NCBI GenBank assembly: GCA_031272445.1
Contig: JAISTT010000018.1
Location: 1 to 64,000 of the forward strand
Length of the DNA: 64,000 nt
From: Candidatus Endomicrobiellum mastotermitis
GTDB taxonomy: Bacteria; Elusimicrobiota; Endomicrobiia; Endomicrobiales; Endomicrobiaceae
Direction: 5' to 3'
Shown here: in pieces, positions 1 through 9,065 of the stretch
Position numbering within the stretch: position 1 is the stretch's first letter
Layout of the letters: every line of letters starts with the position of its first letter
Position numbers and translations under genes: made by a program
Notes under the pieces: generated by a model
What the model saw: only the letters and a program-made list of their open reading frames with translations
Databases searched by the model: none
What the model was told of the DNA's origin: nothing

Positions 1-545
1 TCTAATCTCAATCCCAACTCTACCAGGTTGTTTTGCTGCAATAACCGGAATAAAAACCTCTACAAAATGGATCTGATAATAGTTCCTTTTGTGTATGAAA
101 ACAATCTGATTGCCTTCTAGAAATGAGAGTGTAGCATGTCCGAGTTCACTTTCACATTTTTTTCATAAACTCTGCTTTTCTTGTATCATAATAGTTTTTT
201 AGCGAGAATACTTTAGTAATAAGTGTATCGTGGTATTGTGTTTATATGTTTGTGAGAAATAAGAATGGTGCTCATAGTAGAGTTCATTGGATATTACTGA
301 TAAAATGGATAAGGTTTATCTCCTTTATCAAATATAAAATCATCTAAAAGTGTAAATTCTTTTCATCAATAGGCAGCTTTGTGGTGAAGAACGTTTATAA
401 TACGAACGAAATAGGCGTTTTCCTCCTCAGGTACACAGTTTATAATGTTATCATTAAAGATATATTACCAATATTTGAGAGCAAAGAAGATTATTGTCTA
501 AATCTCGTTGATGCCTATATGCAAGAGTATATCTTTAAATAAGGG
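1..545 (-). pseudogene. Decayed protein gene of unknown family, running off the left edge
   Basis: No intact ORF exists here, but the minus strand from about 545 down to 1 reads as sensible protein in changing frames. Stretches include PEEENAYFVRIINVLHHKAA, then EFTLLDDFIFDKGDKPYPFY, then a frame with two in-frame stops, then VEVFIPVIAAKQPGRVGIEI up to base 1. The stops and at least three frame changes mark it as dead. I do not recognise the family. The rest of the gene would lie to the left of the window. Bases 546-815 show nothing coding. Confidence 0.45.
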
Positions 546-815
546 TTAGATTTTCCAGTAGGAATATTCTCTTGTAAAAATTATAAATAGGAGAGTATGT
601 TAACATTAAGTAGGACAGATTAGATAGATCCTGAAAGCATATCTTTCATGACTTTAAGGAATTTTCATGTAACAACCCTTACACCAGTACTTTTTATTTG
701 TGTAAAATATAAAAGTTTTGTAAAATGCTTACGTAGGTAGTTATAGTATAGTTAAGATAAGAATTTAAGTGTTGTTGAAAGTGTTTAATAGGTTTTTAGT
801 GTATGTAGTGCGGAT

Positions 816-889
816 GCGCCCATAGCTTAATTGGATAGAGCATTTGACTACGAATCAAAAGGTTAGAGGTTCAAGTCCTCTTGGGCGCG
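816..889 (+). tRNA. tRNA-Arg (anticodon ACG)
   Basis: Folds as a full cloverleaf. The acceptor gcgccca pairs with tgggcgc, the anticodon stem tttga/tcaaa encloses loop ctacgaa with anticodon ACG at 850-852, and the T-arm contains the ggttcaagtcc pattern. CCA is not encoded. The ACG wobble A is normally deaminated to inosine to read CGU/CGC/CGA codons. It stands alone with no neighbouring tRNA. Confidence 0.95.
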
Positions 890-1037
890 AGATAGATAGT
901 CAAACGTCATAAAGAGTTGCTTTGATAAAAAAATATAAGTTGGTATATTGGTATATAAAGAATATAATTTTGTTTGGCATGAGAGTATGTAGAGGAGTAC
1001 TTCTTAAGTTTAGGAGTAAGTATAGAGGTAGGATAAT

Positions 1038-1670
1038 ATGAAACGAATTATTGCTTTGTTTTTGTGTTTTTGTACAGTGTTTTCTATAAGTGAGAATTGT
1101 TTTGCTGATAGAGTGAATAGTAAGAAGAGCGTAGATTTCGAAAAAATAGATAAAATTCATTGTGGTATGAGTAAAGAAGAAGTGTTAAGAATAATGGGAG
1201 AGCCAGACAGTTCTGATGTAGAAAGTAAAATATCACAATGTTTATATTATAATTTATCGTCAAAGAATCAGAAAAGTAAATACTTTATCCATATTGAAAA
1301 TGGAATTGTTGACTTATATAGTAAACTAGACAATTTTTATAATGGTGGTAGTAGATATGAATTTTACTATCATAAGAAGAATTCAAAAAATAATGAATGT
1401 TACAATAGATTTTATGTATTAGATGATGAAATAAGGACTTTTCGTAGACCAGATTTTCTACAAAGTTTTGATTATAAATGGCAGTCAAATAATATGAAAG
1501 CCTCGGATAGTCAGATTAAAAAATTTATGCTAGAGAAAGATAATAAGGGTAACTTGTTGCACCCTCATTTTGTAGCCTTGGTGCCCTTGATGGTTGCAAT
1601 AGCCCAAGTTGAAAATATAAGTGACTTAAATATATTGTATAAAAAAGCTCTTGCCGCTAAAAAGGCTTAG
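1038..1670 (+). CDS. Exported protein with a SmpA/BamE-like domain
   Basis: This 210-residue protein begins with a hydrophobic signal peptide (MKRIIALFLCFCTVFSI, cleavage probably after the FAD region). Residues about 36-60 carry IHCGMSKEEVLRIMGEPD, the typical opening of SmpA/OmlA/BamE-fold domains (helix, then G-x-P turn). The rest, rich in Tyr, Asn and Lys, has no motif I recognise. No lipobox is clear, so a soluble periplasmic location is more likely than a lipoprotein. It is probably not the true BamE of the outer-membrane assembly complex, since that domain type occurs in many unrelated exported proteins. No operon partner is evident. Confidence 0.6.
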   Translation: MKRIIALFLCFCTVFSISENCFADRVNSKKSVDFEKIDKIHCGMSKEEVLRIMGEPDSSDVESKISQCLYYNLSSKNQKSKYFIHIENGIVDLYSKLDNFYNGGSRYEFYYHKKNSKNNECYNRFYVLDDEIRTFRRPDFLQSFDYKWQSNNMKASDSQIKKFMLEKDNKGNLLHPHFVALVPLMVAIAQVENISDLNILYKKALAAKKA

Positions 1671-1832
1671 TATAAAAGTTTATTATAAGTGTAAGGGGGG
1701 TATATTAGATAAAAGAAAAACATTAAAGAAAGAGATTAATCCTTCATAATAAACTTTTGACGACTTGTGTTTTTGTTAAAATGTTTCAATTACATACAAT
1801 GAATAAAATAAATTGTTAAGTGAAGCAATCTT

Positions 1833-2243
1833 ATGAGAAAAAACATTACAATTGTTATGTTATTTAATATTCTTTTTGTGTTTTTGACAATGTTCTTTTT
1901 TATATACATAGATATATTTGTTCTGTTTTTAATTTTCCCTTTTATTCCTTTAATATTTTTAGAAAGTTGTAAAAAGAAACTATTAAAAAATGATAATGGT
2001 AATGATTTAGAAAGACAACTAAAAATAAAGCAGGAAGTTAAGGATGATATTTATCAAAGTATAAATTATACGAAAAGAAGATATAAAAATGACTTAATAA
2101 ATAAAAATATTATGCTATTAAGAGATATAGAGAGATTAAAAAAGCGGATTGATAAAGCTAAAATTGACGAAAATCACAAAAAGGAATTAAAAGACTACTT
2201 AAATAAACAATCATTAAACGTTAGTGCTCGATGGAGTATTTAA
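1833..2243 (+). CDS. Small membrane protein with coiled-coil tail, function unknown
   Basis: 136 residues, family not recognised. Residues about 5-48 are almost entirely hydrophobic and form two close membrane segments (ITIVMLFNILFVFLTMFFF and VLFLIFPFIPLIFLE). The remainder is charged, Lys/Glu/Asp-rich and probably a coiled coil facing the cytoplasm. No good Shine-Dalgarno sequence precedes the ATG, so it could be a relic, but codon use and the stop-free length favour a real gene. It stands alone; the flanking gaps (1671-1832 and 2244-2506) show no gene, apart from a 30-codon open frame ending in SEKPLTKN just before the next gene. Confidence 0.45.
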   Translation: MRKNITIVMLFNILFVFLTMFFFIYIDIFVLFLIFPFIPLIFLESCKKKLLKNDNGNDLERQLKIKQEVKDDIYQSINYTKRRYKNDLINKNIMLLRDIERLKKRIDKAKIDENHKKELKDYLNKQSLNVSARWSI

Positions 2244-2506
2244 GTAAATTATAGTAATATCATAAGTTTTGTTATTATTCCTCAGTATAAGTTATAAGTA
2301 ATAGTGATTTTTAAGGAATAAGTTTGCATTCTTTTAATATTTTTTAGTTTTATAATTCAATACAATATAGTTCTCTTACATTTTTTATGTATAGAGAGGT
2401 TAAGCTATCGTTTCAAAATCATGGTCATGATGAATTTACATTTTTATATCAATCTGAAAAGCCACTCACTAAAAATTAAGTAACGTAAAAGTACAGGGGA
2501 TTAAGA

Positions 2507-2734
2507 ATGAGTTTGAGAGAGAAAGTTGAAAAAGTCTTAGAATCCGTAAAACCGCAGCTGAAATTAGATGGAGGTAATATTGAGTTAATAGATGTGAGCG
2601 AAGATGGAATTGTAAAGGTTATGCTTACAGGCGCTTGTGGTCATTGTCCTATGTCTTCTATGACTTTGCAGCATACTGTCGCGAATGCAATTAAGCAGGC
2701 AGTTCCAGAAATAAAAGAAGTACGATCAATATAG
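2507..2734 (+). CDS. NifU C-terminal domain-like Fe-S cluster protein (Nfu type)
   Basis: This 75-residue protein is a single Nfu domain. It contains LKLDGGNIELIDV near the N-terminus and the cluster-binding CxxC in GACGHCPMSSMTLQ (residues about 44-57). Family members carry or deliver a 4Fe-4S cluster to target apoproteins in the cytoplasm. The length is normal for the free-standing form. An aggggat ribosome site sits 7 bases before the ATG. ThiC and other Fe-S enzymes in this window are plausible clients, which is inference only. Confidence 0.85.
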   Translation: MSLREKVEKVLESVKPQLKLDGGNIELIDVSEDGIVKVMLTGACGHCPMSSMTLQHTVANAIKQAVPEIKEVRSI

Positions 2735-2897
2735 TTTTCAATTAATTAAGAAATTTTTATGTATGTTTCAATTTGTGATTTTATTGTATAAGTCAAAGAT
2801 TTTTACATATTATCTTATTAAGTGTGTTATAGAACGTGCGTTTGTATAAGAATATAGATTGGGCATGTTTCAGATGGAATTTTTAGGAGAAAATGAG

Positions 2898-4118
2898 ATG
2901 AGTCTTGTGGTGATGAAATTTGGCGGTTCTTCTTTGGCGAATCCAGATAAGATAAAGCATGTTGCAGAAAAAATAGTTATAAAAAAGAGAAATAACAATA
3001 GAGTTATTGCAGTAGTTTCTGCTCCTGGGGACACAACGGATGATTTGATTAAGATGGCCTATGAAATTAATTGCAATCCTCCTCTTAGAGAAATGGATAT
3101 GTTGCTTGCGACAGGCGAAATGATTTCTGTTTCACTTCTTGCAATGGCAATTTATAGTATGGGAGAAAGAGTGATTTCTATGACTGGGTCGCAAGCTGGG
3201 ATTATGGCAAATAAAGATTATACGCGTGCAAGAATAAAAAAAATCAATCCTAAAAAAATTAACGATCAACTTGCTAAAGATAATATTGTTATAGTTGCTG
3301 GGTTTCAGGCTCTAAATCCTATAGGTGATATAACTACATTGGGTAGAGGCGGATCAGATTTAACCGCTGTGGCATTAGCAGCTGCTTTAGAATCTGATTT
3401 ATGCGAAATATATTCTGATGTGGATGGCATATATACGACTGATCCAAGAGTTGTAGAAGATGCGAAAAAAATTGATTATATATCTTACGATGAAATGCTT
3501 GAAATGGCTAGTTCTGGGTCTCAAGTGTTACAATCAAGAAGTGTTGAAGTAGCAAAAAAGTTTAATGTTGAAATACATTCAAGAAGTACTTTTAGTGAAA
3601 ATGAAGGGACAATAATAACAAGTGAAGAAAAAATTAAGGGGAAGAAAATGGAATCCTTTTTAATCTCAGGAATATCATTTGATAAAAGTCAAGTTAAATT
3701 TACAATATCTGCGTTGAATGTTCCTGGTATTGTTGCAGAGATTTTTAGTCTATTTTATGGAGTAGGAATAAGTATAGATATGTTTAATCAGTCTGTTTCA
3801 AATAAAAGTAATATTATTTCTTTTGTTGTGAATAGAAGTGATATGAATAAAACGCAGGAAGAGCTTAATAAAATAACTTTAAATTGTGAAGCTTCTATTT
3901 CTTGTGATGAATATGTTGCGAAAGTTTCAATTATAGGAGTGGGCGTAAAAAGTCATAATATCGTAGCTGCAAAGATGTTTGAAATATTGCGTAAAAGTGG
4001 TATAGGTATTAGTATGATTTCCATAAGTGAGATTAGAATATCATGTATCATAAATGAGTCCGATGTAGTGAAGGCAGTTGAAGAACTGCATAAAGGGTTT
4101 GGACTTTCTAAAAAATAA
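2898..4118 (+). CDS. lysC: Aspartate kinase, monofunctional with C-terminal ACT domains
   Basis: Phosphorylates aspartate, the first step to lysine/diaminopimelate, threonine and methionine. The kinase domain starts with VMKFGGSSLANPDKI and continues through TLGRGGSDLTAVALAAAL and the EIYSDVDGIYTTDPR substrate region. From residue about 265 two ACT regulatory domains follow (ISALNVPGIVAEIFSLF, VSIIGVGVKSHN), so lysine/threonine feedback is likely. I place the start at the ATG at 2898, with TTAGGAGAA eight bases upstream, rather than the upstream TTG of the ORF track, because MSLVVMKFGG matches the family start. At 406 residues it is full length. Confidence 0.95.
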   Translation: MSLVVMKFGGSSLANPDKIKHVAEKIVIKKRNNNRVIAVVSAPGDTTDDLIKMAYEINCNPPLREMDMLLATGEMISVSLLAMAIYSMGERVISMTGSQAGIMANKDYTRARIKKINPKKINDQLAKDNIVIVAGFQALNPIGDITTLGRGGSDLTAVALAAALESDLCEIYSDVDGIYTTDPRVVEDAKKIDYISYDEMLEMASSGSQVLQSRSVEVAKKFNVEIHSRSTFSENEGTIITSEEKIKGKKMESFLISGISFDKSQVKFTISALNVPGIVAEIFSLFYGVGISIDMFNQSVSNKSNIISFVVNRSDMNKTQEELNKITLNCEASISCDEYVAKVSIIGVGVKSHNIVAAKMFEILRKSGIGISMISISEIRISCIINESDVVKAVEELHKGFGLSKK

Positions 4119-4135
4119 GATTGAGGAATTTGTAC

Positions 4136-4285
4136 ATGGTGAAATCGAAAGGGTTCACTTTAGTAGAATTTATAATAATAGTAGCTATAGTGTGTGCATT
4201 GAGTGTTGTAGCTATTCCTGTGTATAAAAAATATATAGAAAAAACGAAAATTTTCCCAAAGAGTGAGTTCATTGAAAAGCTTTGA
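4136..4285 (+). pseudogene. Truncated type IV prepilin (N-terminal stub)
   Basis: A 49-codon frame missed by the ORF track reads MVKSKGFTLVEFIIIVAIV, then a hydrophobic helix and KKYIEK before a TGA. K-GFTLVE is the class III signal-peptide cleavage site of type IV pilins and type II pseudopilins, with the conserved Glu at mature position 5. Pilins are normally about 130-170 residues, and the globular head is missing here. It lies 17 bases after lysC. Most likely a decayed pilin; a very short expressed prepilin-like peptide cannot be excluded. Confidence 0.7.
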
Positions 4286-4292
4286 GTAAAAA

Positions 4293-4315
4293 AAACTTCT
4301 TTATAAGGAAAGTTT
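4293..4315 (-). terminator. Possible minus-strand hairpin terminator
   Basis: On the plus strand aaacttctt and aaggaaagttt are near inverted repeats, with a two-base bulge, and eight A precede them. Read on the minus strand this is an imperfect stem followed by a run of T, about 140 bases past the end of the glnN relic. Confidence 0.3.
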
Positions 4316-4456
4316 GTTATAAAGATAACCAAGACTACACTAAGAGCACAGTAAAAATAAGTAGTTGTTAATTTTCTGTTTAACATATATGTGCTTGTTT
4401 TAAAAAGTGTTTAGAAGTTTTTGATAACTTATCATCGGGCCAATATTCATCTGAAA

Positions 4457-6480
4457 CTAAATCTTCAGCATCGTCAATTTTTCTCTTAATTTTGATGGAA
4501 TTTCTGTACCTTCTGATGCAAATTTTTCAGCAGTTGTGACAAGATCTCCGTGTCCTGATGAAATGAAATTTTCTAATTCTTTAACATACATTTTTATTTC
4601 TTTTGATATCTCTTCAGATTTTATGTTAATTGCTTCTAAATTTTTGCTTGTTTTTGCTAAAGTGCTTATCTGTTTAAAAATTGCTGGGAGCAATAAGGTG
4701 TTCACGGTTTTAATTGCATATTTATATTCAATTTCTTTTGTCCTTATATAGTTTTCAAATTTTATCTCTATTTTTGACCTTAATTCTCTTTCGGTTAGTA
4801 TGTTGTATTTTTCAAAATAGCTTATTACGTCTTTCTTGAGAAAAAGTTTTAAAGCTTCTGGAGTATTTTTAGCATTAGGTAATCCTCTTTTTGCAGCTTC
4901 ATTATGCCAATCTTGCGAGTATCCGTTTTTCTCAAATCTTATATCTTTTGTTTCTGCAACTAACTCTTTTACTACTTCTAAAGCATTCTTTTTAACGTCT
5001 TCACCTTTTTTTGTTTTTGACTTAACCCTCTTGTATATCTCATCAAATCCATAAGTTACGATAATATTTAGTATAGTTCCTGCTTCTGAAGGATTTGTTG
5101 AAGAACCAAGAGCTCTAAATTCAAACTTGTTACCTGTAAAAGCTATAGGGGAGGTTCTGTTCCTGTTCCTATCTGAATAATCTTTGCTAACTTTTGGAAG
5201 ATTTTTTATCCCTAACGTGATTTCGTTTACTTCTTTCTCATTCATTATATTTGGCTTTTTCTATTGAATCCAAAAGCCTACTTATATACTCACCCAAGTA
5301 GACGGACATGATTGCTGGTGGAGCTTCGTTTGCTCCAAGTCTGTGATCGTTACCAGCGTCTGCGGCACGTGCTCTTAAAATTCCACGAATTTTTTTATAC
5401 CTAATAAAACTGCGGTAAGAGTTAAGAGAAATGATATATTTTTAAGAGGAGACTTAGAAGGTTCAAAATAATTTGTGTCGATATTATCCCACCTATAGGC
5501 CAATTGAAGTGCTTTCCAGAGTCATTTACGCCAGCGAAGGGCTTTTCATGTAATATAGCGACCATATTGTGTTTATCGGCAACTTTTTTGAGAATTTCCA
5601 TTATTTGAAGATTATTATCTATTGCTAAATTTTCTTCCTGATGTAGAGGTGCTAACTCAAATTGATTGGGAGCAACTTCATTGTGTCTTGTTTTTACTGG
5701 GATGCCTTTACGATAGAGTTCATGGTCAACATCTTCCATAAATTTTAAAACGTTTTTTTTAATATTTTAAAAATAATGATCTTCCATCTGTTGACACTTT
5801 GCTGGCTTGTTTCCAAATAAAGTTCTTCCGGTAACGATTATGTCGGGTCTTAACTTCACTGCCTTTTTTGAAAGAAGGAAATACTCTTGTTCTATACCTT
5901 CAAAAACTTTTACTTGTTTTGCATTTTTATTTCCAAGAAGTTTTTGAAGGTTTATTGCTTTTTCGTTTAGGACTGTAAGAGATCTTAATAAGGGGGGGTA
6001 AGATCAAGAACTTCTCCAGTCCATGAAAGAAAAACTGAGGGTATCACCAAAGTTTTGTCTTACATGCCTCCAGTAGAAACACTGGCGACACTGGGTCACA
6101 AAAGCCGTATATCCTCGTGCTTCAAAAGTTGATCTTATTCCGCCTGAAGGGAAGGAAGAGGCATCTGGCTCAGATTGTACAAGTTGTGAAGCTGAAAACC
6201 TTTCTATTATTTCTTTATTTTCGCCATAATCTATAAATGCGTTGTGTTTTTGGGCCGTACCTACTCTTTGAGGCTGGAACCAGTGTGTGAAATGAGTTAC
6301 TCCGTTTTCAAGTGCCCACTCTTTCATTGCATGAGCAACTTCGCCAGCTATTGATTGATCTAAAGGTTTTAAATTATCGATAGTTGCTATAAGTTTTTTA
6401 TAGATATTTTTACTTAACTTCTGTTCCATTACTTTTTTCGTAAATACTAGCTCAGCATAATAATCTTGAATTGATTTCAT
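4457..6480 (-). pseudogene. glnN: Type III glutamine synthetase, frameshifted
   Basis: The gene once made glutamine from glutamate, ammonia and ATP. Three ORF-track pieces line up in order. The N-terminus has THFTHWFQPQ and EPDASSFPSGGIRSTFEARG. The middle has VKTRHNEVAPNQFELAP and LHEKPFAGVNDSGKH. The C-terminus has NRTSPIAFTGNKFEFRALGS. Between them the protein continues in other frames (PSVFLSWTGEVLDL, GRTLFGNKPAK, ADAGNDHRLGANEAPPAI). I count at least five frame breaks, one at a run of seven G (5992-5998, C on the coding strand). The span of about 675 codons is near full length for GSIII, so decay is by small indels. An AGGAG site precedes the ATG at 6480. Confidence 0.9.
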
Positions 6481-6563
6481 ATTTTCTCCTTTCATTTAGT
6501 TTTTGACATTTAATTTTAGTCAAAATTAAAGGAAAGTGCCTTTAAGATCTTTTATTCAGATAT

Positions 6564-7874
6564 TCATTTTGTAACATTTAGTATATAAATTATAATTATG
6601 ATGCTGCATAAGACATAACGTCCTACAGGTATAATCCATTTGCCTATAGGTCTAGAGTGTCCGCTTTGTATTTCTTCTATAACATTGTTTGGTGGAACAA
6701 CCCAAAAAATAAATATAGCGCTAAATAGAGCACATATTGGTATTAGGTGCAATTCAAGAATATTAATAAATCCTCTGACTTTGCCTACTATGAAAATATT
6801 GCACATTAATGTTATTATTGTGCAGACAAATACTATGGCCCAAGTGCGAGGTATTTTAAATTTGTTTTGCAGTAGTTCAACTATGGTTTCAATCATGCTT
6901 ATGAGGGAGGTAAGGGCGGCTAAAAATACTGCAATAAAGAAAATGACCATAAGAACTTGTCCAAAAGCTAAACATTTGAAAATCTCAGGCATTGTTATGA
7001 ACATAAGGGGGGGGCCAGAGTTGATATCTTTTCCGAAAGCGAACACTGCAGGGATTATTAGCATGGCGGCCATTAGCGAGGCAAGTGTATCTAAAAATAC
7101 TATGTTTTTTGCTGAAGAAATTATATCATCGCTTTTTTTTGAATAAGAGCCATATACAATCATAGTTGAACCTCTTAAAGATAAAGAGTAAAAAACTTGT
7201 CCCAATGCCAACATCCATGTCGTAGGGTTAATAAGAAATTCCCACCTTGGGTTAAAGAGATATTTATATCCTTCTGAAGCGTTTGGGAGGAAGGCGACTC
7301 TTATAGTTAAAACAAAGAGTAAAATTATAATCGCTGGAATCATGAGTTTACAGCATTTTTCAATGCCTTTTTCTATTCCTTTTAATATGGATAGGCCAGA
7401 TAGAACAGTGGTTATTGTAATCCAAAATAGAATTTTGTCATTTATAGCCATATTATAATATTGGGTACTATCAAATGCTGTAAAAGCTGGGCCGATGATA
7501 GAGTCCACTAAAAAACGGATAACCCATGCTACGACTAAAGTGTAACCTATAGCTTGTACTAAAGCCACTAAAACACATATCCAGCCGATAGTTACCCCTA
7601 ATCTCCCTTTCTTACCTCGCATTTCTAAAGCCTTTTTGAAGGCTCCTATTGGTCCAGTTCCTGTGAGTCTGCCCATGGTGATTTCGCCGATTAAAGCGGT
7701 GATTCCTAGAACAATTACACAAGTAATGTATGGAATTAAAAAAGCTGCTCCTCCAAGTTCTCCTGCACGGTAAGGGAACAACCATATGTTACCTAAACCT
7801 ATAGCCGAACCAGCAGCGGCAAAAATCAGACCCCATTTTGATGAGAATGAATCTTTGTTATAGCTAGAATTCAT
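6564..7874 (-). CDS. Sodium-dependent symporter, NSS/SNF family
   Basis: An inner-membrane Na+-coupled transporter of the neurotransmitter:sodium symporter family; bacterial members import amino acids. TM1 carries AAAGSAIGLGNIWLFPYRAG with the unwound Na+/substrate site, followed by GGAAFLIPYI and about 11 predicted membrane helices over 436 residues, a normal bacterial length. The start is taken at the ATG encoding MNSSYNKDSF (7874), because the longer track start adds an unlikely 24-residue leader. The gene sits 83 bases upstream of the dead glnN on the same strand, suggesting a former nitrogen-uptake/assimilation pair. A run of eight G (7007-7014) is in frame here (GPPL). The substrate cannot be read from sequence. 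Confidence 0.88.
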   Translation of the reverse strand: MNSSYNKDSFSSKWGLIFAAAGSAIGLGNIWLFPYRAGELGGAAFLIPYITCVIVLGITALIGEITMGRLTGTGPIGAFKKALEMRGKKGRLGVTIGWICVLVALVQAIGYTLVVAWVIRFLVDSIIGPAFTAFDSTQYYNMAINDKILFWITITTVLSGLSILKGIEKGIEKCCKLMIPAIIILLFVLTIRVAFLPNASEGYKYLFNPRWEFLINPTTWMLALGQVFYSLSLRGSTMIVYGSYSKKSDDIISSAKNIVFLDTLASLMAAMLIIPAVFAFGKDINSGPPLMFITMPEIFKCLAFGQVLMVIFFIAVFLAALTSLISMIETIVELLQNKFKIPRTWAIVFVCTIITLMCNIFIVGKVRGFINILELHLIPICALFSAIFIFWVVPPNNVIEEIQSGHSRPIGKWIIPVGRYVLCSIIIIIYILNVTK

Positions 7875-8279
7875 TATAGTGATTTCTCCCTTAAATTGTG
7901 TTATTAAATACAAAACAAAGATACCATAGAATAACCATTTACTCAATATCTTTTAGCTAGTTAATTTCATACATTTTTCATATTTTATCAAAATAAATTT
8001 CATTTTATATATTTTTGTGGAGGTAAAATTCTAAAATCTTACGTATTTTCTTAACTTTGTGTTGAACCTTATTAAGTATGATTTTAAATTATTATATATT
8101 GAGCAGGTTAAAATAAGAGTACGAAAATGTATGTTATGTGATATCAACAAATTAAGTATGGCCTTTAATTTTGACATCAAAGTAAGATTTTAGTACAATA
8201 CAAAAGTTTTAATAGATGATATAATTTACTATATATGTAGATTGTTTAATTACTTTAACAGAGGTTATTATATAAATAA
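7875..8279. other. Intergenic region between divergent NSS gene and rpmH
   Basis: About 400 AT-rich bases with no gene. It holds the rpmH promoter given separately. I looked for DnaA boxes because oriC often lies next to rpmH, and saw no TTATCCACA-type clusters. Confidence 0.6.
8171..8199 (+). promoter_or_regulatory. Sigma-70-type promoter for rpmH-rnpA-yidD-yidC
   Basis: TTGACA at 8171-8176, a 17-base spacer, and TACAAT at 8194-8199. It lies about 80 bases before rpmH, which leaves room for a short leader. Confidence 0.7.
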
Positions 8280-8414
8280 ATGAAAAGAACATTTCAACCA
8301 AATAAAGATAGAAGAAAAAAAAAGATAGGTTTTATGGCTAGAATGGCGACAGCTAGTGGCAGAAAAATTTTAAGAGCACGTAGAAGAAAGGGCCGTAAGT
8401 TTATAAGTGCGTAA
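8280..8414 (+). CDS. rpmH: 50S ribosomal protein L34
   Basis: Too short for the ORF track. The frame gives 44 residues beginning [20 protein letters not shown] and ending in [13 protein letters not shown], the standard L34 pattern with its highly basic C-terminus. It binds 23S rRNA in the large subunit. The stop overlaps the GTG start of rnpA by 8 bases, an arrangement common in bacteria. It is the first gene of the rpmH-rnpA-yidD-yidC run. Confidence 0.97.
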   Translation: MKRTFQPNKDRRKKKIGFMARMATASGRKILRARRRKGRKFISA

Positions 8415-8808
8415 AATTGGCTTATCAAAAAAGACATTGTCAAAGAAAAGATTTTCCTTTACATATTTTGAAAAATTACATCTGCAAAAAGATTTTAATA
8501 AAGTTTTTGAAAAAGGCTTGAGGCTTGAAAATAAAAGTATAAAAATTTTAGTTTATAGAAGGGATGATGGACTTGCTAGGAGAAGATTAGGGCTTGTTAC
8601 GTCAAGAAAAGTAGGTAAGGCAACAGTGAGAAATAGGATGAAAAGAAGATTAAGAGAAATTTTTAGACTTAATAAACATTTTTTGGAACCGAGTGTGGAT
8701 TTGATTTTTATTTCTAGGGCGAAAACAGCACTGTTGGATTATGATAGTCTGAAAAAAAATGTTTTAGATTTGCTTAAAAATGCTAAGGTTTATATAGGTC
8801 CGGAGTAA
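8407..8808 (+). CDS. rnpA: Ribonuclease P protein component
   Basis: The 133-residue protein subunit of RNase P, which helps the RNA subunit cleave 5' leaders from pre-tRNAs. The diagnostic motif [16 protein letters not shown] lies at residues about 77-92, preceded by [13 protein letters not shown]. Family members are about 110-130 residues, so the length is normal with a short basic N-terminal extension. It starts with GTG inside rpmH. A second in-frame start is not obvious, so this start is kept. Confidence 0.95.
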   Translation: MRKIGLSKKTLSKKRFSFTYFEKLHLQKDFNKVFEKGLRLENKSIKILVYRRDDGLARRRLGLVTSRKVGKATVRNRMKRRLREIFRLNKHFLEPSVDLIFISRAKTALLDYDSLKKNVLDLLKNAKVYIGPE

Positions 8809-8811
8809 TAT

Positions 8812-9036
8812 GTGAAAGCAATAATGCTTTTTTTGATTAGGTGTTATAAATTTACATCTAGTCTAGCTCCATCGAGATGTCGTTTCTTACCTAGTTGTTC
8901 CACTTATGCTTATCATGTAATAGAGATTTATGGTTTTTTCAAGGGTTCTTTCTTGACATTTAAAAGAATTGTTCGTTGTAATCCGCTTTGTAAAGGAGGC
9001 TTTGATCCTATTCCTTTGCCAAAAAAGAAAATTTAA
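8812..9036 (+). CDS. yidD: YidD, membrane protein insertion efficiency factor
   Basis: 74 residues with the family signature LAPSRCRFLPSCSTYAYHVIEIYG followed by RIVRCNPLCKGGFDPIP; the conserved cysteines are all present. YidD is a small peripheral membrane protein that aids YidC-dependent insertion of membrane proteins. It starts with GTG 3 bases after rnpA, with ggag in the end of rnpA as a ribosome site, and sits in its usual place between rnpA and yidC. Confidence 0.93.
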   Translation: MKAIMLFLIRCYKFTSSLAPSRCRFLPSCSTYAYHVIEIYGFFKGSFLTFKRIVRCNPLCKGGFDPIPLPKKKI

Positions 9037-9065
9037 TATAATTAAATTAATAATAAGGAAACTAA

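Noticed and set aside
7875-8279. Chromosome origin next to rpmH
   Set aside because: No cluster of DnaA boxes and no dnaA or dnaN nearby.
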